Positions 22,481 through 33,884 of a stretch of DNA of 64,000 nt are shown here, one piece after another. Made by a program: the position numbers and the translations under genes. A model generated the notes under the pieces. It was given only the letters and a program-made list of their open reading frames with translations, was not told the DNA's origin and searched no databases. Source of the stretch: Hygrocybe punicea. Its lineage: Eukaryota > Basidiomycota > Agaricomycetes > Agaricales > Hygrophoraceae. The stretch spans positions 5,394,001-5,458,000 of the forward strand of contig OY744467.1 in the NCBI GenBank assembly GCA_963556145.1. Reading direction: 5' to 3'. Positions within the stretch are counted from its first letter, which is position 1. Each line of letters opens with the position of its first letter.

Positions 22481-24831
22481 ACGGACTCAGAGGGACGTCG
22501 ACCCTCTACAGCGGATGAGCAGGATCAAATTCAGCCTAGGGCTAAAAGCCATCCCCAGCAGATAAAGTCGATAAGACTTCAGTTCAGGTGTGAGCTGAGG
22601 AGTTCCCCAAGTAAGGGATAATGATGGGCATAACAATATTGAAGAGATGTGGATATTCACTGAGAGTGTATAAGGCCAGGGCATTATTGTATTCCTCAAG
22701 TGACAGTGATAGAAGTAGTGACATATAGAGAGTATACCGAAGAAAGAGTAAGCTAGTGAGGTTGATCGAAGTCATGCCAAATGAGGGCCCAAGCATACTT
22801 AGGATGTTTGGACCACACATCTTTTAAGCTACTGCTTTTAGAACACATTGCAGTTGACGGATGTGTGTTGGGGAGACTGGCATTTAGCACAAACATGTTT
22901 ATAGTCACAGTTTGAGTACCAGTTCCTATTTAAAAAAATTTCGAAAATAGTGTGGCCAAAGATTTTCAAATCTACTGTAATTTAATTTAATTTAATTTAA
23001 TTTCTTGAGGCAGATGTACATCTATACAATTATCTACTAATCCTTGAATTCTGCTCTACCCATTACTGGCACTACTGACTATTGCTGGTTTGGAACAACC
23101 ATGCGAGAAAATATCAGAGTTCTACCAATAACACTAAGACTAATGTTCACATTGCTGGCTAACTAACCTGTGAAAAATGACATATCAGGTTTGAATATAC
23201 AATTCTGTTTCTCTTGTAAAATAGAGGTCTTGATATTGAGCCCTGCCCCTGTACAATAATTATCAGTATCAAAACCTTTTTAGTCTCAAGTTCTCAACTA
23301 TCCAAAAGCTGAATTTGTTATTGCAAAACCTGGTTACAACATTCCACACATTGAACTGTAATACCTTAGGCTTTTACTCATAATCTCTCTGAACTGCCCC
23401 CGTCCAAGCCAAATAAGTTTCATATCTCATAATCAGGCTTATTTTTTCAATCTTAGAAGTCTGTTTGGAATGATTGCAAATTACCAGTCCTCCTCCACTT
23501 GCATCGATCAAATCTTCAATCCAACTAGCACTCTGACCACCCACAAGAACAAGTTGGTAGTTAATAGTGAGTTGTCAGGTTTATCATTAGGCAATCTTGA
23601 TCACTGTCTGGTTATAATGCAGCTATGCCTGATAAGTACATTGTGATTCAACACCACCAATTTGCAATAACTCTGTCCAACTTAAGCAGTCTAATAAATG
23701 TCTATATGAAGCTGTCCATAAAGTTAATGGTGGTGTTGAATGGTCTGGACAACAGTTGTGTAAAAAGTGACCAGCTGATAACATACCACTACTGTCAACC
23801 AAGATAACAGCGACTTTGTGCTTGCTAGAGGGAACTGTGGATCTTTGGCAATGATATGACATCCCCAGAGCATTTGCCTATGACACAAATAAAGCCTGTG
23901 GATCGCTCTAGATAGGTGGCCTCCTCTTTCTTCTTTGCCTTCAATTGAACCTGTCCATAGCTTTGACTCAAAGGTTTAAGACTTTGTTGTGCACACTGCA
24001 TAATTAGATAACCTCATTTGCTAGGTTATGCAATCCACCACATCTCAAACACATCTAGTCAACTCTATAAATTTTCAGATTTTCTCATGGACCACCACAA
24101 ATCTCACTCACCTGCAGAACTATGAGACAGATAATAAAAAATTTCCTGTATCACCATCACCTTCCATCAAGCACCATTGCATAAACTGGTGGGATAGCTT
24201 TCCCTATAACTATTCATAAACACAGAAAATATTGTACATATACTTCTCACATGACAATTAAATGCACACCGGGGAAACATCACGTGATCAAATTTTAGTA
24301 GTTGATCATATACTAGTTGTCACTACAAATTATCAGCACACCCACCAAAGCCTCTAAACCTGCTACAAAGACGAAGAAAACTATTATTCAGAATCAGAAC
24401 TCAAATGCTACAAACTTCAAGTTGCCGCAAGATATTCCAAAGCTCAGGCAACCTGTAAGATCAGCTAGATCTCCATCTGTTCCAGAACACTTAGCTTTGG
24501 GAGACAATAAAAGAGAACATTTGCAAACTCACCTGGATCTGATAGGGATTGACAAATACCATTTTGAGCACATACCAGAGGATCAAAGTGATCTTATTAT
24601 TTGCTTGCAGTCCAAATCTCTGATTTGAGTATTCTGTGACAGATCGAGCATTCCAGCTTCTGAACGATCTTGGTCTCCATTTGCCAGATGAGCTCCCCCA
24701 TAATGTCCGGTCAAAGCTATCAATTAGGACAGGTGATTCGAACTAGTGCTGAACACGGGTATACCCACAGGTCATGGGGCCTGGACTCATACCCATACCT
24801 GCCATGGGTATGGATTTGAGGTCACGGTGAT
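22481..24831. other. Degenerate sequence without a recognised gene
   Basis: The only protein-like frame is 24317-24628 (+): FKLPQDIPKLRQPVRSARS followed by HLQTHLDLIGIDKYHFEHI, with normal composition, no family recognised, and no upstream ATG context. It may be a transposon remnant. A (taatt)n tract is at 22,977-23,004. The part at 24,748-24,831 resembles hAT MITE ends (cgggtat and cccatacc motifs) but no partner TIR was found. Confidence 0.4.
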
Positions 24832-26495
24832 ACGGTTTCCATGTTTATGACCCCAGACAAAGAGGTAATAAAAGATGAAAACGTCACAATGGTGCGAATG
24901 GGACTTGGGACACTCCCGACAATAATACAATAATGCACGATAATATGCGCGATAAAATAAACAAACATGAAGAGTTGCAAGACAATGTAATGCTGCAATG
25001 CAGTGATAAACAAGAATCAGAAAGCTTAGCTGGGTGCCCTAGATGACAGTGTGATACACGGTGATGATGCGATGAGACGAAGGTTCTGTGCTACAATTTA
25101 GGTTGCGATAGTGGAGAGTACGCAATGAGAAGAGACACAGATTTGAGTGGGAATGACTGGATTTTTAAACTTAAGACAGAAACTAGTGGAGAGGGGAGAA
25201 CTGGGTTCTTCGTTTTTTTTGCTACTATAAGACATTCTTTATATTCTAAAGGGATAGGGGTTTAAGGGTGGATGATTGAAATAGAAATGCGGTGAGATAT
25301 CGCATGAAAGCGATGAAATGGTAACAGAATGGCGAAGGATTTGAAATAACAGTGAATATCACATGAAAGTCGGTGAAAAGAAGAAGATAAACTGGATGAA
25401 TTACATTTCTGGTATCAGACCTGGTGTCCAAATGTGTAGGACGTGTTTAACAGTGGTGTTTCATTGTATTGAAACCGGGTTGCTCGGTTAAGATACAGCG
25501 AAGATGTCAAAGCTGCGCACGTGTAGATCGGGGTAAGTCGCACAGGTTACACGTGGTGCGCTGATGTTTCACACGTATGCAGGACACGGTGATACGCAGT
25601 CTCTCCCTTTGGGCACGGAATCTCTCATATGGTCAATTCTACTTTCCCTACAACTCTTCCGCAGTCCCGCGTACATGCGAAACATCAGCGCGCCCCCCGC
25701 GACTTACGCCGATCGACGCGTGCGTGACCACGACATCTTCGCTGTATCTTAACCGCGCGACCCGGTCTTAAAACGCTGACAGACGACTGTTAAACACGTC
25801 CTACATGTTCGGACACCGAGTCCGATACCAGAAATGTAATTCATCCGGTTTATCTTCTTCTTTTCGCCGACTTTCATGTGATATTCGCTGTTATTTCAAA
25901 TCCTTCGCTATTCCGTTCCCGTTTCGTCGCTTTCATGCGATATTTCGCTGCATTTCTATTTCACTCATCCACCCTTTCCCCCTATCCCTTTAGAATATAA
26001 AAAGTGTCCTGTAGTAGAAAATATGCGAACAAGATCCCAGTTCTCCCCTCTCCACTAGTTTGCGGCTTAAGTTTTAAAAGGATCTAGTCATTCTCACTCG
26101 AATCTGCGTCTCTCCTCATCGCGTACTCTCCGCTATCGTGACCTAAGTCGTAGCGCAGAACCTCCGTCTCGTCGCGTCATCACCGCGTATCGCGCTGTCA
26201 TCTAGGACACCCAGCTAAGCCTTCCAATCCTTGTTTATCACTGCGTTGCGACATCGCGTTGTCTTGCGACTCTTCACGTTTGTTTATTTTATTGCGCATA
26301 TTATCGCGCACTATCACGTTATTGTCGGGAGTGTCCCCAAGTCTCGTTCGCACCTTTGCGATGTTTTTTATCATTTATTATCTCTTTATCCGGGGTCATA
26401 GACGTGGAAACCGTACCAATGGAAGAGTCATAGGAAAGCTAGGGTTGATCATATGAGAGATTCCGTGCCCAAAGGGAGAAGCTGCATATCACCAT
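24832..26495. repeat. Large inverted repeat with permuted unit copies
   Basis: Arms at 24832-25585 and 25674-26415 (about 750 and 740 bp) are inverted copies. The 88-bp spacer (25586-25673) repeats in direct orientation the outer end of the right-hand copy (26416-26495 read in reverse). So a unit of about 0.82 kb is present once complete in minus orientation and once as end-to-start pieces in plus orientation. The left copy carries mostly G-to-A/C-to-T changes and has lost CpG dinucleotides relative to the right. No protein is encoded. Confidence 0.8.
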
Positions 26496-27700
26496 TGCTA
26501 ATTGCCCCATAGACTGGGATTTTTGAACTTTTATGTTACAGTAATTAGTTTTTCACTGCACATTTTATATTTAACATGGTTAGAAAGTGAATTTAACTAG
26601 TTAATAACCTGTTAATAACAATATGTTAATAATATGTTAATAACTGTTAATAACATAGGTTAAAAATGGGTCCCGAGGTGGACAAGTTACTAACCTGGTT
26701 ACTAACAAGGCCCTGACTTATTAATGCTACCTTATACCACATAGCTTACCTACTCCACAGATCAACACCTCAACACCTCAACACCTCCCCTCTCTCCCAC
26801 TCACTCACATGGGGACTCCTCTGTCACTACCACTTCACAGCAACTCCTAACCCTAACAACAATACACAAAGATTCCCACCACTCCCATGCACTTTCTCCT
26901 TTCTTCTCCCTATGACAGCCCCCCCTCTCATGCATGACTGCCCAGGTGGCCAGGCACTTAGTTGGTCTAGAATACTTCATACTCTCTACCAACAATCAAC
27001 CATTTGGCTCTCTCATATGTCAGGCCAGGTGCTTAAAACAGCTTGGATATGCTGAGGCCACAGGAGACTTAATTCATCATGGCTACACTCACATGCTAGA
27101 GGCACAGGTCCTGGGATAGATCCCAGTTTTCATTTACTCTGTCTATGTATGTAAGGTCCCACATAGGGTTATCCCTGCGGGACAATAGTATAATATATAT
27201 ATATAACAAAATTTTAAAAAAGAATCTACTCTATAATGTCATATATCTGTCTTGGAATTCTTTTAGAACAATTACAGAAGTCAACACAGAGTAATGTTAG
27301 AATTATCCATGCAATATTGTTACTAGTGACCTAGAGATAGAAAATGTAGCAAATAAAATGAAAACACATTCTCCTGACATACAATAGACTAACTACAAAT
27401 ATACAATAGACTAACTACAAATATACAATAGAATAACTACAAATATGCACATAAGTTTGGGAACCTGGAAAGGCAGAGAAGTCAAGGCAATGTCTTTATC
27501 TGTGTCACATCATATGTTTCCAGAAATAGAAGTCAATATACCACTTACTGCTGAAGGCACAACTTTCATAAATCCTCTCAAATCTGCCTAATATGATGTC
27601 AGGCAAAGCCAAATCCCAAACTCACAAACAACCAATTTATTTTGATCACCAAGAAAAATGGATGGCACAGGCAATGAAATGATATCATGCTGTAGTTTCT
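26496..27700. other. No recognised gene
   Basis: AT-rich sequence with a (ttaataa)n run at 26,595-26,655 and an (aacacctc)n run near 26,765. Short ORFs only. Confidence 0.45.
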
Positions 27701-27730
27701 CCTTGAGCTACAAATGGTTGAAAGAACACA

Positions 27731-28706
27731 TTGACAAGATTTGTAGGGCACAATATGGCCAGGAGCCTGACTCAAAATTTCCTGAAGGTAGTGTGGGTGA
27801 GAATTAGACCATTATGGTGTTGTGAGAGACACTCAGAACTTCCATTATACTGGTCACAAGGCCTAACTTACTTGTATGCACAGGGGGTCATCCCAGTAAG
27901 CAATGATGCATTCTTTGACTTGCTGAAGAAGACTATTGATGGTGAAGGAGGTTACAACATCATCCCCCCTGCATTAATCTTTAGAGCCAATGAATCAAGG
28001 GACTAGGAGGAAAATAGCAAGTGATCAAAATATTACTTTACCAGTGTCTATTTGCACCAATGGGATATTGCTCCCTCCTGTATTGATTTTCAAAGCAGAG
28101 GGATACCAGACAAGCTGGAAACAAAACAATCCATTAAATGCATTGTGTGTTGCTCAAATTTCTTTGTAATGAGAAGTCTGACCATTGCATCTGACAGCTT
28201 GTGTTATTCAAATAAAGGATATATAAATGGAGAGATTGGTGTTGAGTGCATCAAGACTAAAGCAGCAGGATGACAATGGCTACTTCTGGTGGATGGCCAT
28301 AACTCACATTACACAAGAGACTTTCTTGAATATGCCAGGCAAAACCACATCCACATCTTGTGCTATCCATCACATGATATACACTTATATCAGAGTCTCA
28401 ATGTCTAATTTTCTTGAAGTATATGCTGTGGCACATAGCCCAACACTTACCACAAAAAACATCCAGGCAGCTTTTTGAAAGACTGGTGTAGTTCCATTTG
28501 ATCCTAGCGTGGTGACACAAGAAATGATGGCATCAAGTCTTGAGCAATCATGTCATGGTATACTGCCCATTCCTCCAAGCCCCATTCAAGTCATCTCCAG
28601 TACAATCCCTACTGAAATAGAAAGAAGACACACTTTGATGGTCACCCACTGAATACACTGACAAATCTCAGGTTCACATACCTGTTATTGATCTGGCACT
28701 CCTTGC
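27731..28706 (+). pseudogene. Pogo-type (DDE_1) transposase relic, 5' part
   Basis: Frame-shifted pieces in order resemble the pogo element at 42.8-46.7 kb: AFFDLLKKTIDGEGGYNIIPPALIF, INGEIGVECIK, LLLVDGHNSHYTRDFLEYAR (catalytic Asp block), IHILCYPSHDIHLYQ and later KDWCSSI. Stops interrupt each. The C-terminal helical tail (AKNLQQALQEAESQDAA) is found beyond the MITE at 32,790-32,860, so the gene was split by the insertion at 28707-32640. Confidence 0.78.
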
Positions 28707-30104
28707 TAGTGAATGACATGGGTCTACCACAGGTACAAGACAATCTACCTGTACCTATACCCACCTGTATCCATATCTGTGACTCACATGGGTTTCTGGT
28801 CCAAAATGCCTCTGGGATCATCCAAAACAGTCCAGAATTGACTGAGATATGATCAAATCATTGTTTTGAACATATCTTACTCAGTTCTTAATCATTTTAC
28901 AGTGGAATCAGAAAAATTTGTCGCAAACAGAAAAGAAAAAAATTGAATGACCGACTGGTAGTCACTGACATGCAGATAACCTGCTTGATTAGGAAGTAGA
29001 CTTAGAATGCATTGTATTGAATCTCACAAAATACTGTAGCAATTTACATGATGAGAGAGAGAGAGAGTTTAGCTGTTTTATGAGGGCTGGTCTCTGCCAT
29101 ATTTACTTTCTGAAAATATTTGGTATTTTCAGTGTTCTAGGCAAAATATCAAATATTATCCACACAACTTGCATGGCACAGGGTGCACAGTAGCATACCA
29201 TGTCACACAGTATGTTGAAAGTACTTGACAAGTATACTAAATATCATTACCAGAACTTGCAGCATGGTATTGTAACAGTATTCAGATATAAACTACAATA
29301 CTTGTGCTCAAATTCATCTGAAAGTATGAAGGAAAATGAGACTTATACCTTTTCAATAACATCAAGCCTTTTGTTTCACTACTTTTACTGTATTTACAGC
29401 AAAGTACTGTATAGTTTGGATAGAATACTTGCAGCCTAAGATGAATCAAAGTATTAAACAAGTAAGGAAGTTGGGCCACCTTTACTATTAGGATACCTTT
29501 TGAATCATATCAAGATACAGGATGAAATGGTATAGTACTGTTGCCATATTTTGGATTTAAGATACTTTGTCAATACTTTTAAGATACTGTTTCAATACAT
29601 TTAAGATACTGTGTCAATACTTTTAAGATACTACTTCAATACTTTTAAGGTACTGTTTCAATGCATCTAAGATACTGTTTCAATATCCTTAGGGAACTTT
29701 GCAAAATAGTATAGTACTGCTGCAATACTGGTCAGATACTTTGCAAAATGGTATTGGACAGTTATTTAATGCTAAAACCTGGGGAAATATGGGGCTGGGA
29801 ATTAGGATTCTGAAGTTCTGGGAATTCTGAGAATTGGAATTCCAATACTGGGAATGCTAGGAATGGCCATTTCAAAGTGCAGGCTTTGGGATTCTGAGAA
29901 TTGTAATTCCAAGAGTTTGAGAAGAATTCTGAAATTGTGGGAGATGAGGGATTTGGAATTCAACAGTTATGAGAATTGGAATCCTGAAAAAGTGCATATT
30001 AATGCAAATTCCAAGAATGGGAATCCAAATTCAGGAATTTGGGAATCCAGATTCAGGAGATTGGGAATCCAGATGCAGGGCATTGGGAATCCATTCCAAA
30101 CAAT

Positions 30105-31060
30105 TCCATGCAATTCCTCGGTCTATGAGTGGCTCAGGAGTATTTGTGTCGACTCCAGCAAGCTCAAAAGACAATTCCGTGCAAATTCCAACCAATTCCA
30201 AACAATTCCGTGCAATTCCTCAGTGTGTCTTCTGAGCTCACTGCAATCGACACAAATACTGCTGAGCCACTCGTAGACCGAGGAATTGCACGGAATTGTT
30301 TGGAATTGGTTGGAATTTGCATGGAATTGTCTTTTGAGCTTGCTGCAGTCGACACAAATACTGCTGAGCCACTCGTGGACCGAGGAATTGCATGGAATTG
30401 TTTGGAATTGGTTGGAATTTGCATGGAATTGTCTTTTGAGCTTGCTGCAGTTGACACAAATACTGCTGAGTCACTCGTGGACCGAGGAATTGCATGGAAT
30501 TGTTTGGAATTGGTGGGAATTTGCATGGAATTGTCTTTTGAGCTCACAGGACACATCACAAATACAGCTGAGCCACTCGTGGACCGAGGAATTGCATGGA
30601 ATTGTTTGGAATTGGTTGGAATTTGCACGGAATTGTCTTTTGAGCTTGCTGCAGTCGACACAAATACTGCTGAGCCACTCGTGGACCGAGGAATTGCATG
30701 GAATTGTTTGGAATTGGTTGGAATTTGCATGGAATTGTCTTTTGAGCTCACAGAACACATCACAAATACAGCTGAGCCACTCGTGGACCGAGGAATTGCA
30801 CGGAATTGTTTGGAATTGGTTGGAATTTGCACGGAATTGTTTGGAATTGGTTGGAATTTGCACGGAATTGTCTTTTGAGCTTGCTGCAGTCGACACAAAT
30901 ACTGCTGAGCCACTCGTGGACCGAGGAATTACATGGAATTGTTTGGAATTGGTTGGAATTTGCATGGAATTGTCTTTTGAGCTTGCTGCAGTCGACACAA
31001 ATACTGCTGAGCCACTCGTGGACCGAGGAATTGCACGGAATTGTTTGGAATGGATGGCCA
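30105..31060. repeat. 102-bp tandem array (eight direct units and one inverted unit)
   Basis: The marker gctgagcc recurs at 30261, 30363, 30465, 30567, 30669, 30771, 30904 and 31006, i.e. exactly 102 bp apart except one 133-bp step that has an extra ggaattggttggaattt segment. Two variants alternate in part (gtcgacacaaatactgc and acacatcacaaatacagc). One inverted unit is at about 30,117-30,225. Because 102 is divisible by three, several frames on both strands stay open for up to 275 codons. Confidence 0.93.
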
Positions 31061-31979
31061 ATTCCCCGCATCTGGATTCCCAATCTCCTGAATCTGGATT
31101 CCCAATTTCCTGAATTTGGATTCCCATTCTTGGAATTTTCATTAATATGCACATTTCCAGGATTTCAATTCTCATAATTGTTGAATTCCAAATCCCTAAT
31201 CCCCCACAATTTCAGAATTCTACTTCCCAAACTTCTCAAACTCTTGGAATTACAATTCTCAGAATCCCAAAGCCTGCACTTTGAAATGGCCATTCCTAGC
31301 ATTCCCAGTATTGGAATTCCAATTCTCAGAATTCCCAGAACTTCAGAATCCTAATTCCCAGCCCCATATTTCCCTGGGTTTTAGCATTAAATAACTGTCC
31401 AATACCATTTTGCAAAGTATCTGAACAGTATTGAAGCAGTACTATACTATTTTTCAAAGTTCTTTAAGGATATTGAAACAGTATCTTAGATGCGTTGAAA
31501 GAGTACCTTAAAAGTATTGAAATAGTATCTTAAAAGTATTGACACAGTATCTTAAATGTATTGAAACAGTATCTTAAAAGTATTGACAAAGTATCTTAAA
31601 TCCAAAATATGGCAACAGTACTATACTATTTCATCCTGTACCTTGATAGGATTCAAAAGGTATCCTAATAGTAAAAGTGCCCCAACTTCCTTACTGGTTT
31701 AATACTTTGATTCATCTTAGGCTGCAAGTATTCTATCCAAACTATACAGCACTTTGCTGTAAATACAGTAAAAGTAGTGAAACAAAAGGCTTGATGTTAT
31801 TGAAAAGGTATAAGTCTCATTTTCCTTCATACTTTCAGATGAATTTGAGCACAAGTATTGTAGTTTATATCTGAATACTGTTACAATACCATGCTGAAAG
31901 TTCTGGTAATGATATTTAGTATACTTGTCAAGTACTTTCAAGATACTGTGTGACATGGTATGCTACTGTGCACCCTGTG

Positions 31980-32271
31980 TGGTTAATAATTCCACAAGGA
32001 ATGCTTAGGTCAACATGGCTTTATTGGCAAATCCATTCCATTTCTCAATGACTGGAAGATCTCATACCAGGATTTCATGCATTTTTGTCTCAGGGGATAT
32101 TTGATAACATTTACTAGACTATCAGTAAATATCAATTATAGATATATTATTCCTTCAAAACTGAAAAAATGCATGAAATCCTGGTATGAGATCTTCCAGT
32201 CATTGAGAAATGGAATGGATTTGTCAATAAAGCCATGTTGACCTAAGCATTCCTTGTGGAATTATTAACCA
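31980..32271. mobile_element. 292-bp palindromic MITE inside the foldback's right arm
   Basis: The termini TGGTTAATAATTCCACAAGG and their inverse, plus about 120 bp of inverted arm, flank a short AT-rich loop. The left arm of the host foldback lacks it (cagggtgc is followed directly in the mirrored arm), proving insertion. No clear TSD is seen. Confidence 0.85.
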
Positions 32272-32649
32272 TGCAAGTTGTGTGGATAATATTTGATATT
32301 TTGCCTAGAACACTGAAAATACCAAATATTTTCAGAAATCAAATATGGCAGAGACCAGCCCTCATAAAACAGCTAAACTCTCTCACTCTCTCATCATGTA
32401 AATTGCTACAATATTTTGTGAGATTCAATACAATGCATTCTAAGTCTACTTCCTAATCAAGCAGGTTATCTGCATGTCAGTGACTACCAGTCAGTCATTC
32501 AACTTTTTTCTTTTCTGTTTGTGACAAGGTTTTCTGAATCCACTATAATCACAGGCTTGTTTTGAAGCTAGCAGGTATAGGAATCTCGACCTGTGCCTGT
32601 ACCCCCATTATCCATGTGTCCCAACCCATGTCATTCACTAACTCCTTGC

Positions 32650-33397
32650 TTGGATGCCATCACCATCTCTGCATCTCTGCACATATCAGGTTCTATCATA
32701 CAGTCTTCATATCAGCCTCCAACATTCCATACCTCAGTCATCTCACTGAAATCAAACTGATACCAGGCCTTTTTGGATGCTGAATCATCAACAGAGCAGG
32801 CAAAGAACCTCCAGCAAGCATTGCAGGAGGCTGAGTCTCAAGATGCAGCATGAAAAGTACATAGTTGACTCACAGGCCATCAGGAAATTTAACACGCCCT
32901 TTTTTTGCACCTTGGAGGCTCTTGACCTTTTTTGAAACCTCTCGAACTTGTTTCTGAGGTTTTTTTCATCTTTTTTAACAACTTCTGCTACCTTATGGCA
33001 CTTTGAGTCACTTGGAAATATTTACTACATAATATCCCTTGCACACCTTTTCACCCTTTTCGACTTTTTCCCACCTTTTCAAACTTGGATTACTTTGACT
33101 CCTTTAGCACTTTGCTTACTTGTTGGTCCTTTACAATTAATCACTTTACTTGTCTTACCACTTTTGACCTTATGACCTTGGATCACTTTTGACCTTTGAT
33201 GCTTTTTCTTCTTTTTTTCTACTTTTCCCATCTTTTTTCAAAAGTGAATTACTTTGAAAAAGGATATCTCTTGTCCCAAGACAAAGAGCTTTTTTAAGCC
33301 AGGTTCATTTCTTGAAAAAGTTGTTGTCTTTGGAAAAGAAGAATCTCTTGAAAGCTTTTCCATATCTCTTGTGGTTTGTTAGCCTTTTTTTACAGGT
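32650..33397 (+). pseudogene. Pogo transposase relic, 3' part, followed by pyrimidine-rich sequence
   Basis: The frame AKNLQQALQEAESQDAA near 32,790-32,860 resembles the helical C-terminal tail of fungal pogo transposases and continues the relic at 27731-28706. From about 32,930 the sequence is rich in cttttt and gaccttt motifs, similar to the palindrome at 41.5 kb; no gene is seen. Confidence 0.55.
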
Positions 33398-33884
33398 TAT
33401 TTATTGCTATTTTCATATATAATGACATTTTGAAAAACAAATCTTTTGAAGAAGGAGGTCCTAGTAAAATGATAACTTGTGAAATACTGCACTAAATTAC
33501 ATAGTCTGAGAGGGATAGTTTGTCTATGTTCTAAGGGCCATCTTTCCCTCTATTTACAATTTCAAAATATGTGTTATATAAAAGGTTATAGGTGAATTGT
33601 TGATTTGAGTCATTGCAACTTGTACAATGAATATCTTTACAAGAAATGCTTGGATTGACGTGATTGTAGAGAGAAAGTTGTTCTATTTTTCAAGCCCAGT
33701 GAAAAGTCCATACGTTAAGATATTTTTACATAATATAAATCCTTTTATATCCATCTATAAACAATCAAAACGGCTAATGGACGTCCAACGGACAGCCTTG
33801 CTCTAAGTTTCCGTATTCAAAGTACTTTCTTTCCACTATCATCGCTTTGTTTTGACTATTATCGACTTTCTTTCTTTCACTTCA

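Larger units (their letters stand above)
28900..32545. mobile_element. 3.6-kb foldback element with TA duplication
   Basis: Long inverted arms run from CAGTGGAATCAGAAAA at 28900 to about 30,230 and from about 31,040 to TTCTGAATCCACTA at 32545, with TA on both sides (28898-28899, 32546-32547). TA target duplication and CAGT-type ends point to the Tc1/mariner class, non-autonomous. The arms contain SINE-length low-complexity segments (aattcc-rich, agatactg-rich). The right arm is interrupted by another MITE (31980-32271). Matching 65-80 codon ORFs in both arms are palindrome by-products. Confidence 0.85.
28707..32640. mobile_element. hAT MITE (same family as 19294-19599), split by a foldback element
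   Basis: The left part starts TAGTGAATGACATGGGTC and the right part ends CATGTCATTCACTA. The flanking duplication is actccttgc on both sides (28698-28706, 32641-32649; 8 bp would be usual). Without the inserted 28900-32545 it is about 290 bp and aligns to the other family member, including half of the central hairpin on each side. Confidence 0.87.

Noticed and set aside
30105..31060. CRISPR-like regular spacing
   Set aside because: Units are contiguous 102-bp repeats without unique spacers, in a eukaryotic genome with no cas-like gene.
30129..31175. Long ORFs on both strands (249, 249, 275 and 234 codons) with 34-residue repeats
   Set aside because: They arise because the 102-bp unit is divisible by three and free of stops in several frames. 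No start context, introns or family motif supports a gene.
28900..32545. Retrotransposon with long terminal repeats
   Set aside because: The long repeats are inverted, not direct, and flanked by TA, so a foldback DNA element fits better.
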